NCBI RefSeq assembly: GCF_030532915.1
Contig: NZ_JAUNKD010000008.1
Span: forward strand, 1-41,930
DNA: 41,930 bases
DNA from: Capnocytophaga sp.
Lineage (GTDB): Bacteria > Bacteroidota > Bacteroidia > Flavobacteriales > Flavobacteriaceae
Reading direction: 5' to 3'
Part shown: positions 33,313 through 41,274 of the stretch, one piece after another
How the letters are laid out: each line of letters starts with the position of its first letter
Position numbering within the stretch: the first letter of the stretch is position 1
The notes under the pieces: generated by a model
Database searches by the model: none
The model's input: the letters and a program-made list of their open reading frames with translations, nothing else
Told to the model about the DNA's origin: nothing
Position numbers and translations under genes: made by a program

Positions 33313-33352
33313 CTTTGTTTGCAATCAAATAGTTAGTGTATAAATACTTGTT

Positions 33353-33397
33353 AAACAACGGAGTATCTTTAATCAAAAAAAGGATATTCCGTTGTTT
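33353..33397 (+). terminator. Intrinsic terminator after susCD
   Basis: AAACAACGGA (33353-33362) pairs with TCCGTTGTTT (33388-33397), with further pairing GTATC/GATAT inside. Confidence 0.75.
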
Positions 33398-33419
33398 TGT
33401 ACTTTTATGTACTTTTCTG

Positions 33420-33427
33420 TATTTTTG
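33420..33427 (+). promoter_or_regulatory. rpiB promoter element (TATTTTTG)
   Basis: TATTTTTG fits TAnnTTTG and lies 20 bases before the rpiB ATG. Confidence 0.55.
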
Positions 33428-33447
33428 CCCTTCAAAAAATATCAAAA

Positions 33448-33879
33448 ATGAAAATAGCTATCGGAAATGACCACGCCGGTCCGGATTACAAAAAAGCCAT
33501 CGTAACGTATTTGGAAAGCCAAAATATTGAAGTGTTAAACGTTGGAACAGACACCTTTGACAGTGTTGATTACCCCGATTTCGGACACAAAGTAGCCCAA
33601 GCGGTTACTTCCAAAAAGGCTGATTTGGGCATTGTCATCTGCGGAAGCGGTAACGGAATCGCCATTACTGCCAATAAACATCAGGGCGTGCGTTGTGCCT
33701 TGTGCTGGACAAAAGAAATTGCCGCGCTGGCACGCCAACACAACGATGCCAACGTGCTGAGCCTTCCCGCGCGATTTACCGCCATTGAGCAAGCCGTTGA
33801 AATCGTTAAAACGTTTTTAAACACTGATTTTGAAGGCGGAAGACACGCCAATCGTGTTAATAAAATAAGTTGTGCATAG
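33448..33879 (+). CDS. rpiB: Ribose 5-phosphate isomerase B
   Basis: A 143-residue LacAB/RpiB-family enzyme that interconverts ribose 5-phosphate and ribulose 5-phosphate in the pentose phosphate pathway. Motifs seen: MKIAIGNDHAGPDYK at the start, SVDYPDFGHKVAQAV, the active-site GIVICGSGNGIAITANKHQGVRCALCWT with the catalytic Cys, and ARQHNDANVLSLPARF. The ATG at 33448 follows the promoter element at 33420; the longer frame from 33397 covers the terminator and is rejected. The next gene starts one base after its stop. Confidence 0.95.
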   Translation: MKIAIGNDHAGPDYKKAIVTYLESQNIEVLNVGTDTFDSVDYPDFGHKVAQAVTSKKADLGIVICGSGNGIAITANKHQGVRCALCWTKEIAALARQHNDANVLSLPARFTAIEQAVEIVKTFLNTDFEGGRHANRVNKISCA

Positions 33880-33880
33880 G

Positions 33881-34348
33881 ATGAAAGAGAAACAAGGTTT
33901 TTTCAAATCAATAAAAATCATTCATTTAGCGTTGTTTTTGGGACAGGCATTTTTTGGTGCCATTGTCTATTTTTTAAATAAAGATAGCTGGAAGTATGAA
34001 TTTTCTACTTCAAATCATCTTTTACTTGTTCCAGCAATCGCAACGCTTGTGGCGCTTTTCGCTCATAGAATAGTATACAAAAAAGTGCTTTCGCAAGCAA
34101 AGTCCAAAGCAACGCTTGCCGAAAAACTGGGTGATTTTCAAGGAGCTTGCATTATACAATTCGCTTTGATTGAAGGAACTTCAATTTTGTGTATTATTTT
34201 TGCAATGAAAACTCAAAACATATATTCGCTTTTGTTGGCGGTAGCTTTGTTACTGTATTTCACTACGTTAAAACCCACGAAAGAAAAAGCAATAACCGAT
34301 TTGGAACTCAACAAAGAAGAACGGGAAGCACTTAACCGAAATTATTAA
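33881..34348 (+). CDS. Small four-helix membrane protein, unknown function
   Basis: A 155-residue inner-membrane protein with four hydrophobic helices: SIKIIHLALFLGQAFFGAIVYF, HLLLVPAIATLVALFAHRIVY, GACIIQFALIEGTSILCIIFAM and SLLLAVALLLYFTTL. It ends in a charged cytoplasmic tail (LELNKEEREALNRNY). I do not recall a functional name for this family. ATG at 33881 is used because MKEKQGFFKS is one base after rpiB's stop. One base separates it from tcdA, so rpiB, this gene and tcdA are one transcription unit. Confidence 0.8.
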   Translation: MKEKQGFFKSIKIIHLALFLGQAFFGAIVYFLNKDSWKYEFSTSNHLLLVPAIATLVALFAHRIVYKKVLSQAKSKATLAEKLGDFQGACIIQFALIEGTSILCIIFAMKTQNIYSLLLAVALLLYFTTLKPTKEKAITDLELNKEEREALNRNY

Positions 34349-34349
34349 T

Positions 34350-35081
34350 ATGGAAAAAAACTGGCTGGAACGCACCGAACTTCTTATAAAAGAGGAAGGA
34401 ATCAAAAAACTCAAATCGGCAAACGTGCTGGTGGTAGGATTGGGAGGCGTAGGCTCATTTGCAGCGGAATTTATCGCCCGAAGTGGTGTCGGGAAGATGA
34501 CAATCGTTGATGGCGATGTGTTTGACCTTACCAACCTGAACCGCCAACTTCCTGCCTTGCAAAGTACCGTAGGAAAACCCAAAGCGGAAGTGCTTGCGTT
34601 GCGGTTGAAAGACATTAACCCGAACTTGGAACTCACCGTTTTGACCGAATTCCTTTCCCCCGAGCGGGCTTTTGAGTTGGTTTCGACCGAATTTGATTAT
34701 GTACTGGACTGCATCGACAGCATTACGCCAAAATTAAATCTTATCATCGCCGCACGCCGAAAAAAAGTCAAACTTATCAGCAGTATGGGCGCGGGAGGCG
34801 TGTTAGACCCCTCGAAAGTAAAGGTTTCCGACATTAAAAACACCCGCGACTGCCCGCTGGCACGAAATATCCGCAAGCGACTCAAAAAAGAAGGCATTAC
34901 TTCGGGGTTTAAAGCCGTATTTTCAACCGAAATCGCCCCGAAAGACACAATGCAACAAACTGACGGCACGAATTACAAGAAATCCTTCTACGGAACCATC
35001 AGTTATATGCCTGCCGCCTTCGGGTTGCACGCCGCCGCCACCGTGATTAATCATCTTATCAACATTCCTGAAGCGCAATAA
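34350..35081 (+). CDS. tcdA: tRNA threonylcarbamoyladenosine dehydratase (TcdA/CsdL)
   Basis: A 243-residue E1-like (ThiF/MoeB/HesA fold) enzyme that uses ATP to cyclise t6A at tRNA position 37 to ct6A. It has the nucleotide-binding VLVVGLGGVGSFAAEFIARSGVGKMTIVDGDVFDLTNLNRQ, VLDCIDSITPKLNLI, SSMGAGGVLDPSKVKV and DTMQQTDGTNYKKSFYGTISYMPAAFGLHAA, the usual order for TcdA. Length matches. It is the last gene of the rpiB unit and is followed by a strong bidirectional terminator. Confidence 0.93.
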   Translation: MEKNWLERTELLIKEEGIKKLKSANVLVVGLGGVGSFAAEFIARSGVGKMTIVDGDVFDLTNLNRQLPALQSTVGKPKAEVLALRLKDINPNLELTVLTEFLSPERAFELVSTEFDYVLDCIDSITPKLNLIIAARRKKVKLISSMGAGGVLDPSKVKVSDIKNTRDCPLARNIRKRLKKEGITSGFKAVFSTEIAPKDTMQQTDGTNYKKSFYGTISYMPAAFGLHAAATVINHLINIPEAQ

Positions 35082-35156
35082 AGCAGGTAATTTTAATTTC
35101 TGAGCAAAGAAAAATCAATAGACATCAAGGAAATGGTTTTTTCCATCAAAAAAACG

Positions 35157-35186
35157 AAAAGGGAATGCACGCACATTCCCTTTTTT
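35157..35186. terminator. Bidirectional intrinsic terminator
   Basis: AAAAGGGAATG (35157-35167) pairs with CATTCCCTTTT (35174-35184) around CACGCA, with T-runs on both strands, between convergent tcdA and the BIG2 lipoprotein gene. Confidence 0.92.
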
Positions 35187-35206
35187 GTTTTTCCCGATAG
35201 GTTCTC

Positions 35207-36421
35207 TTACTCTACAATAACGATAAACGACAGTGTATTGTCATTGTATTGAGAGTTTTCGTCGTATGTTTCATCGGCAATCACTACGGAAACCTCGCCG
35301 GCTTGCAATCCTGTAATGGTAACTAAAAGCGGATTGGCAGCATCTTTCTTAATTGAAATAATACCCTCATCTCCTTCCACAATCCATCTTACTTTATTGG
35401 CGTCTTCTGCTTTTACGTTCGTCAATAAAACAGTTAAGCTATTGTTATTGCTTATTACTTGCTCGCTTGCCAGAATATCCTCACCGTTTAAGGTAATGGC
35501 AACGTCTTTTGAGAACTGAAACTTCGGGGTATCTTCCTTAACGGTCACTTTACAGCTTGTTGAATGCTTGCCGTCTTCGGTAGTTGCGGTAATTACGGCT
35601 TCGCCTGCTCCCACGGCGGTAATTCTTCCGTTAGTTACGGTTGCTACACTTGTTTTGTTGGAACTCCAAGTTATGTTTTTGTTGGTGGCGTTTTCAGGAA
35701 CTAAAATTGCCAGTAAATCTTTTGTTCCGCCTTTTTTCAAAACAACTTCTGATTCAGTTAGGATAATTCCTTCTACATTGATTACTTTTTGGTTGACTGT
35801 AAGCTCGCATTTTGCTGCTTTGCCATTGCTTGACTGGGCGGTAATGGTTGCGGTTCCTGCTTTGAGCGCCGTTACGATACCGTTTTGCACGGTTGCCACT
35901 TCGGTATTGGAGCTTGTCCAAGTTAGGTTTTTGTCGGTGGCATCAGCCGGAAGAATGGTTACCGCTAATTTTTCAAAAGTGCCTTCGGTTAGGGTAAGGG
36001 TTGTTTTGGTCAGCGAAATTTCAGAAACTTCAATTACTTTTGGGGTAACGGTAACTTCACATTTGGCTGTTTTCCCGTTTGTTGATTTGGCAGTAATGGT
36101 TGTTTTTCCGGCTTTGCGCGCGGTTATTTTTCCGTTTTCAACCTGGGCTACTTCCGTTTGGGAGCTTGTCCAAGCAATACTTTTGTCGGTTGCATTTTCA
36201 GGAAGAATACTTACCGCAATGGTTTTTTCACTTCCTGCAACCAGACTCAGTGTCGTTTCACTGAATTTAACTTCGCTTACGGCAACAGTGGTTTGAACAT
36301 CATCTTTTTTACAACCGACGAGTGTCAAAAATCCCATTACCAGCACTAAACTTAATTTGATTGCATTGCGTAGCCCTTTGGTTTCTTGCCAAGAAGCTAC
36401 TTCATTTACTTGTTTAATCAT
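35207..36421 (-). CDS. Lipoprotein with three BIG2 Ig-like repeats
   Basis: A 404-residue surface lipoprotein. The signal region is IKLSLVLVMGFLTLVGCKKDD (lipobox Cys about residue 37), preceded by an unusually long polar N-terminus of about 20 residues. Three bacterial Ig-like (BIG2) domains of about 80-85 residues follow, each with a variant of LPENATDKSIAWTSSQTEVA and GKITARKAGKTTITAKS. A fourth, unrelated strand-rich domain (residues about 300-404) ends the protein. BIG2 domains act as surface stalks or adhesion modules; target unknown. The promoter is on the minus strand at 36553-36546. It is transcribed alone, between two terminators or promoters. Confidence 0.88.
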   Translation of the reverse strand: MIKQVNEVASWQETKGLRNAIKLSLVLVMGFLTLVGCKKDDVQTTVAVSEVKFSETTLSLVAGSEKTIAVSILPENATDKSIAWTSSQTEVAQVENGKITARKAGKTTITAKSTNGKTAKCEVTVTPKVIEVSEISLTKTTLTLTEGTFEKLAVTILPADATDKNLTWTSSNTEVATVQNGIVTALKAGTATITAQSSNGKAAKCELTVNQKVINVEGIILTESEVVLKKGGTKDLLAILVPENATNKNITWSSNKTSVATVTNGRITAVGAGEAVITATTEDGKHSTSCKVTVKEDTPKFQFSKDVAITLNGEDILASEQVISNNNSLTVLLTNVKAEDANKVRWIVEGDEGIISIKKDAANPLLVTITGLQAGEVSVVIADETYDENSQYNDNTLSFIVIVE

Positions 36422-36723
36422 TATTGTTAAATTTTTAATTTATATGCAAAAACATAAAGTAATTTCAGTTAGTTGTTTTAATGAATGATTAACAGAACGA
36501 TGCAATTAAGGAAGAAATTGGGTTGGTTATCCTTGATTGGTCTTACAAAAGTATAAATTATCTGTCAAACCACCAATAAAAAAGCATTTTTTGTTCGGAT
36601 ATTTTTTTGTGGCATTTCTTTTTGCCTATATTTGCACTTGATTTTCCGTTTAGGATGAGAAATAATAACGTTTGATTAACTAAAAATCATTCTTTTTTGA
36701 TTTAAAATTTAAAAATAGAGCTT
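36422..36723. other. Divergent intergenic region with two promoters
   Basis: About 300 bases. The minus-strand element TACTTTTG (plus CAAAAGTA, 36546-36553) serves the BIG2 gene; the plus-strand element at 36627-36634 serves the MazG-like gene. Nothing else is seen. Confidence 0.6.
36627..36634 (+). promoter_or_regulatory. Promoter of the MazG-like gene (TATATTTG)
   Basis: TATATTTG with TTTG at 36606-36609, 17 bases upstream, gives a leader of about 85 bases. Confidence 0.6.
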
Positions 36724-37050
36724 ATGAACATCAAAAATGCGCAATTAGAAGTAGATAACTGGATAAAACAACACGGAGTCAGGTATTTTAATGAGCTTAC
36801 CAATATGGCACAACTCACCGAAGAGGTGGGGGAGGTTGCCCGCATCATTGCCCGCCGTTACGGCGAGCAGTCCGAAAAGGAAAGCGATAAGGATAAAGAC
36901 TTGGGCGAGGAGCTTGCCGATGTTGTCTTCGTGGTTTTGTGTCTTGCCAATCAAACGGGAATCGATTTGCAAGCGGCTTTTGACCGTAAAATGGATAAAA
37001 AAACCAAGCGCGACCACGACCGCCATCACAACAACGAGAAATTAAAGTAA
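36724..37050 (+). CDS. MazG-like nucleotide pyrophosphohydrolase
   Basis: A 108-residue all-helical NTP pyrophosphatase with one MazG domain. The metal-binding motif ExxE is in AQLTEEVGEVARIIARRYGE and the second acidic set in LGEELADVVFVVLCLANQTGIDL. The C-terminus is very polar (KTKRDHDRHHNNEKLK). Such enzymes hydrolyse non-canonical or excess NTPs to NMP and PPi; substrate unknown. It is monocistronic, and a 0.4-kb tandem array begins 24 bases after its stop. Confidence 0.88.
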   Translation: MNIKNAQLEVDNWIKQHGVRYFNELTNMAQLTEEVGEVARIIARRYGEQSEKESDKDKDLGEELADVVFVVLCLANQTGIDLQAAFDRKMDKKTKRDHDRHHNNEKLK

Positions 37051-37074
37051 TCCGTTGTGGTTTTTCTTTTTAGG

Positions 37075-37473
37075 AAGCTGTAAAATACAATTATATAGCC
37101 ATAAAAACGATTCAGCAAGGTGTAAAATGACATATTACAGCTTGCTGAATTTGTTTTATAGCTTGTTTATTGTTTTTTCTACCAGTAAAATAAAATTTTC
37201 TTGATAGAAAATGTAATTATACTGCTTGATTATTGAATTTTCTATCAGTAAAATAGAATTTTCTTGATAAAAAATATAATTATATTGCTTGATTATTGAT
37301 TTTTCTATCAGTAAAATAAAGTTTTAGTACTAAAAAATATAATTTTACTGCTGGGTTATTCTGTTTTCTATCTAAAAAAGAATAGTTACTTGCTGTTTTA
37401 TTACATTTTTAATCAGTAAAAAATAATTTCCTTGCTTGAAAATTTAATTTTACTGCTATTTTATTAAAAAGTT
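37075..37473. repeat. 21-bp tandem array C, 19 units
   Basis: Nineteen consecutive units of exactly 21 bp run from 37075 to 37473 without a length change. Most carry AAAAT-3 bases-ATTTT or a close variant (for example 37187-37199) preceded by a TWGCTTG/TATCAGT-type linker. Units also match better every third unit, giving a 63-bp higher-order period (37180, 37243, 37306). Stop codons are frequent, so it is not coding. It fills the gap between convergent mazG-like and M28 genes. Confidence 0.9.
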
Positions 37474-37522
37474 TTCAACGGAAATCTTTTTCGATTGCCG
37501 GTTTTGGCAGTAATCCATCTAT

Positions 37523-38983
37523 TTATAAAAATTTATAGGTAATCGAAAGATATGTTCCGGATTGGAAAATTGTTTCTGATGGTAAGATGGAAGAAAAAGA
37601 ACGTCGGTAGGTGAGGGTAAGCGCTACATTTAAGGCTTCGAGACCACAACCGAGGCTATATCCCCATTCATTAGCTTTAAAATCAGCAGTATTTAAAGAA
37701 ACACTTGCATCTTTTGCACTGAAATTATGTCGGAAATAAGGTCCGGCAAATAGAAAAAACCGATCGCTTTTGCCCGAAAGGGAAGGGGTTCCCAGTTCAA
37801 TGTTTAGGGGAAGTGTCAGCGAGTGTCTTTTAAAGGTTCCGTTTGCTGATTTACTTGTTGTATAATCATATAATGCTTCCAAACTCAAATGGGCAGCACG
37901 CGAGAGCTTATAATTTAAATGTAAACCGCTTGCATAAGCAAATGAAGTCTTTGCATTGTAGTGTTTTTCTTTATAAAGATGATTGCCAACGCCCAAATCA
38001 AGCACAAAACCCATTCGGAAGCGATGGCTGAGCACGTTTTCACGCCGGCGAAGTTTGTTCAGATGCCGTATTGCTTTTATTTCGTGCGGTTGATTGGCAA
38101 GTTCGGTCAGTATGTTTGTCATAAACTGATTTATTGTAACCATTCCTTGATAGTCAAGTAAATCTGCCTTGTCAGAATGTTGATGATAGGGTGATTTTGT
38201 TCCGGTAAATACGTGTACGGCGGGGATTCCTTTCGCTCCGAAGGGCTGGGTGTCTGTGCGTTGTTCAATTTCGTTGTTAATTTTAAAGAGTTGCAGGTTG
38301 CCTGAATGTTTTTCAGCCAGTTGTTTTCCGTTTTCAAGGGTTTGAATTCCTTTTAATTCCAGTCCGTTATTGGCTTGAAGCATCCCGACCATATCAAAAC
38401 CGAACATTGCCTTTATGCTTTTCAGTTTTTCGTTGCCTAACTGCTTCACAAAATGATTTGACCCCCGTAAACCGCTTTCTTCGGCATCAAAAGCGATGAA
38501 AATAAGGCTTCGTTTGGGATTATTTTCAGGTTTTGCAAAATATTTTGCCAGTTCAATAAGCATTGCTACTCCCGAAGCGTTATCGTCAGCACCCGGATAG
38601 ATATTTTTTTCATCATTTTCAGATAAATTATATCCTAAATGATCATAATGAGCACCCAAAACGATGTATTCATCTTTTAAAATAGGGTCTGTACCTTCCA
38701 CAAGCCCGATTACGTTGGTGGCATTTACTCTTGCCAGATAAAATTGCAAAGGGAATGCTTGCAGATAGTTTTCAACGAAAGGTTTTAGCCCTGCGAGGGC
38801 AAATTGTTCTTTGATGTAGGCGGTGGCTAAGTTTTTTCCGTCAGTGCCTAAACCTCTTCCTTCAAGGGCTTCGGATGTAAGATAATCCACGTGGTTTTTG
38901 AAATCATCAGGATTGGAAGTTTGAGCAGTAATAAAACAAAAACCGGCAGTAAAAAACAAAAATAATGCAAGATACGGTTTCAT
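37523..38983 (-). CDS. M28 zinc aminopeptidase-like protein with C-terminal beta-barrel-like domain
   Basis: A 486-residue secreted protein. A signal peptide (KPYLALFLFFTAGFCFITAQ) leads into an M28 peptidase at residues about 25-300: metal ligands in LGAHYDHLG (His112), PGADDNASG, AFDAEESG (catalytic Glu-Glu) and FGFDMVG, and a final His in YHQHSD. After a linker rich in Arg/Lys (about 305-322), residues 325-486 form amphipathic strands ending GTYLSITYKFL, as in small outer-membrane barrels. M28 proteins normally end near residue 300, so this is a fusion; the barrel may anchor the peptidase to the outer membrane. ATG at 38983 is chosen because it starts the signal peptide. Confidence 0.85.
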   Translation of the reverse strand: MKPYLALFLFFTAGFCFITAQTSNPDDFKNHVDYLTSEALEGRGLGTDGKNLATAYIKEQFALAGLKPFVENYLQAFPLQFYLARVNATNVIGLVEGTDPILKDEYIVLGAHYDHLGYNLSENDEKNIYPGADDNASGVAMLIELAKYFAKPENNPKRSLIFIAFDAEESGLRGSNHFVKQLGNEKLKSIKAMFGFDMVGMLQANNGLELKGIQTLENGKQLAEKHSGNLQLFKINNEIEQRTDTQPFGAKGIPAVHVFTGTKSPYHQHSDKADLLDYQGMVTINQFMTNILTELANQPHEIKAIRHLNKLRRRENVLSHRFRMGFVLDLGVGNHLYKEKHYNAKTSFAYASGLHLNYKLSRAAHLSLEALYDYTTSKSANGTFKRHSLTLPLNIELGTPSLSGKSDRFFLFAGPYFRHNFSAKDASVSLNTADFKANEWGYSLGCGLEALNVALTLTYRRSFSSILPSETIFQSGTYLSITYKFL

Positions 38984-39145
38984 ACGATAAAGTTTATTAA
39001 AAAATATGGCAAATTTACGTGTAAATTCAGCAAAAAACAATACGGATTTATTAAAATGTTTTTTGTAATTTTGTGGCTTTGTAAAGTATTGAAGGGTTTG
39101 TGCTAATTTTTCGTGCTAAAATTTTTAGTTGCCGAAAAAAATACG

Positions 39146-39153
39146 TACTTTTG
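39146..39153 (+). promoter_or_regulatory. pgk promoter element (TACTTTTG)
   Basis: TACTTTTG fits TAnnTTTG, 45 bases before the pgk ATG. Confidence 0.6.
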
Positions 39154-39198
39154 AAGCCTGAAAAAAATAGATAACAATTCAAATTCATTAATATTAAG

Positions 39199-40389
39199 AT
39201 GAAAACCATTGACAATTTTAATTTTAAGAACAAAAAAGCATTAATCCGTGTGGATTTTAACGTTCCGTTGGACGAAAACTTTAAAGTAACCGACAACACC
39301 CGTATCGAAGCTGCCAAGCCCACGATTGACAAGGTGCTTGCCGATGGCGGAACAGCCGTTTTGATGAGCCATTTGGGTCGCCCTAAGGGAGAAAAGAACC
39401 AAAAATACTCGCTTAAACACATCGTTGAGCAGGTTTCAAAAGTGTTGGGCAAACCCGTAATCTTTGTAGAGGATTGTGTGGGCGAAGTTGCCGAAAAAGC
39501 AGTGGCTGCCGCTCCAAACGGAAGCGTAGTTTTGTTGGAAAACCTTCGTTTTTATGCCGAAGAAGAAAAAGGCAACGAAGAATTCTCTTCAAAATTGGCA
39601 AAATTGGGCGATGTGTACGTAAATGATGCCTTCGGAACGGCACATCGGGCACACGCTTCAACAACTATCGTAGCGAAATTCTTCCCTAACGACAAATGTT
39701 TTGGATATTTGCTTGCCAAAGAGATTGAAAGTATTGATAAAGTGATGAAATCGGGCGAGAAACCGGTTACCGCTATTTTGGGAGGCTCAAAAGTGTCATC
39801 AAAAATCACTATTATTGAAAATATTCTGGATAAAGTAAATCACTTAATCATCGGAGGCGGAATGGCTTACACCTTTGTGAAAGCCCAAGGAGGCAAAATT
39901 GGTGATTCTATCTGCGAAGATGATAAATTACAGCTTGCTTTGGACATTTTAGCCCAAGCCAAGAGCAAAGGCGTGGAAGTTCATTTGCCGGTAGACGTGG
40001 TTGCTGCCGATGATTTCAGCAACGATGCCAAAATCCAAGTGGTTGATATTAAAAACATTCCTGACGGATGGCAAGGATTGGATGCCGGACCTAAAAGTTT
40101 GGCAAATTACAAAGAAGTTATCCTAAAATCGAAAACCATTTTGTGGAACGGGCCTGTAGGCGTGTTTGAAATGCCGACTTTTGCCAAAGGAACCATTGAA
40201 GTGGGGAATTTCATTGCCGAAGCTACCCAAAACGGAGCTTTTTCACTCGTAGGAGGAGGCGACTCGGTGGCTGCCGTGAAGCAATTCGGCTTTGAAAATA
40301 AAGTAAGTTACGTTTCAACAGGTGGCGGAGCGATGCTCGAAAGCCTTGAAGGAAGAGTCCTTCCCGGAATTCAGGCTATTTATGAGTAA
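39199..40389 (+). CDS. pgk: Phosphoglycerate kinase
   Basis: A 396-residue glycolytic enzyme that transfers phosphate from 1,3-bisphosphoglycerate to ADP. Present are the substrate-binding [11 protein letters not shown] and [47 protein letters not shown], the hinge [34 protein letters not shown] and the nucleotide-binding [12 protein letters not shown] with STGGGAMLE near the end. The length is standard. It has its own promoter, and a terminator lies about 40 bases after the stop. Confidence 0.97.
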   Translation: MKTIDNFNFKNKKALIRVDFNVPLDENFKVTDNTRIEAAKPTIDKVLADGGTAVLMSHLGRPKGEKNQKYSLKHIVEQVSKVLGKPVIFVEDCVGEVAEKAVAAAPNGSVVLLENLRFYAEEEKGNEEFSSKLAKLGDVYVNDAFGTAHRAHASTTIVAKFFPNDKCFGYLLAKEIESIDKVMKSGEKPVTAILGGSKVSSKITIIENILDKVNHLIIGGGMAYTFVKAQGGKIGDSICEDDKLQLALDILAQAKSKGVEVHLPVDVVAADDFSNDAKIQVVDIKNIPDGWQGLDAGPKSLANYKEVILKSKTILWNGPVGVFEMPTFAKGTIEVGNFIAEATQNGAFSLVGGGDSVAAVKQFGFENKVSYVSTGGGAMLESLEGRVLPGIQAIYE

Positions 40390-40431
40390 ATAAAGCACAT
40401 AATGTAAATTTTTTAGTTAAACAACGGGAAG

Positions 40432-40458
40432 TGTCACCCAGCATTGGGTGACATTTTT
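40432..40458. terminator. Intrinsic terminator after pgk
   Basis: TGTCACCCA (40432-40440) pairs with TGGGTGACA (40445-40453) around GCAT, then TTTTT. It may also end the small minus-strand gene at 40463. Confidence 0.88.
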
Positions 40459-40462
40459 CGTT

Positions 40463-40612
40463 TTATTGGGTTTTGGAGCAGTGGCAATTCACCGAGTTCC
40501 AGCCTTTCATAAATCGTTCGGCGGCATCAATTGCTTTTACGATGCAGAAAACGTATATCAAAATGATAAAAATGGTTTTAGTGATGGTTTTTTTCTGTTT
40601 GCTTCTGTTCAT
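40463..40612 (-). CDS. Small membrane-associated protein, 49 residues
   Basis: A short frame on the minus strand: MNRSKQKKTITKTIFIILIY, then VFCIVKAIDAAERFMKGWNS and VNCHCSKTQ. A basic start, one hydrophobic helix of about 17 residues and a polar tail with two Cys are the usual build of small single-pass proteins. It fills a gap of about 375 bases between pgk and the lipocalin gene, and its stop lies 10 bases from the shared terminator. No homologue is recalled; coding status rests on composition and placement. Confidence 0.5.
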   Translation of the reverse strand: MNRSKQKKTITKTIFIILIYVFCIVKAIDAAERFMKGWNSVNCHCSKTQ

Positions 40613-40740
40613 CTTTTCTGAAAATTAATCGGTTGAAATAAAACACGTGTAAAACGTTGGCAAGGTCAGAAAAATTTTTCATAAAAGCAAATTTGCGCTC
40701 AATTAAAACGAATATTGTTTTAGGTATTTAAAATAAAAGC

Positions 40741-40748
40741 TATCTTTG
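40741..40748 (+). promoter_or_regulatory. Promoter element (TATCTTTG) of the lipocalin-like gene
   Basis: TATCTTTG fits TAnnTTTG, 17 bases before the ATG at 40766. Confidence 0.6.
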
Positions 40749-40765
40749 CCAAAAAAATAAAAGCA

Positions 40766-41254
40766 ATGAAAAAAATCGTAATTTTACTGTTTAGTGTGTT
40801 TTTGGCGGCGTGTTCAACCACGTCAAAGGTTTCAAAACCCCGTGAAACTACCGTTGCCAATAAAAGTATCAAAGGGGAATGGACTTTAAAGAGCATCAGT
40901 TACAATCAATCGGGTAAGTTTGATGTTACTCTTTTGAATGACACCTCAAAAGAATGTTTTGAAGGAAGCGTATGGAAATTTGTTCCGAATAATTTTCGAG
41001 GCACATACACCATCACCCAAAACGGATGTGCCACCGGTGAGCGGTATTTCATTTTTGTGGTTCAAGAAATTGACAAACAATCAGGCTATTATGATTTTTT
41101 GCTCAAACCCACAGACCAAAAATACAAATCGGAAACCAACAAAGGTGTTCGCCTGAATTTGTCATACCTCTCTGATGACCGTATGGTTTGGAAACAAAGT
41201 TTACAAGTGGATGGAGCGCCTTTTGTAATTTCAATGGAATTCACTAAAAATTAA
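40766..41254 (+). CDS. Lipocalin-like lipoprotein
   Basis: A 162-residue lipoprotein with signal VILLFSVFLAACSTTSK (lipobox Cys). The mature part begins KSIKGEWTLKSISYNQSGKFDVTLLND, with the GxW near the first strand that marks lipocalin-like proteins, then SVWKFVPNNFRGTYTIT, ERYFIFVVQEI, GVRLNLSYLSDDRMVWKQSL and FVISMEFTKN, consistent with an eight-stranded barrel. The ligand is unknown. The OmpA-family gene starts 20 bases downstream and is likely in the same operon. Confidence 0.85.
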   Translation: MKKIVILLFSVFLAACSTTSKVSKPRETTVANKSIKGEWTLKSISYNQSGKFDVTLLNDTSKECFEGSVWKFVPNNFRGTYTITQNGCATGERYFIFVVQEIDKQSGYYDFLLKPTDQKYKSETNKGVRLNLSYLSDDRMVWKQSLQVDGAPFVISMEFTKN

Positions 41255-41274
41255 TAAGTTAAAAATAAAAAGCA

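Noticed and set aside
35568-36296. A 242-codon plus-strand frame opposite the BIG2 gene
   Set aside because: It is the antisense of repeated Ig-like domains, and its apparent repetitiveness derives from them.
38888-38900. A CCACGTGG core resembling parS
   Set aside because: The outer bases do not fit TGTTnCACGTGnAACA, and it lies in the M28 coding sequence.
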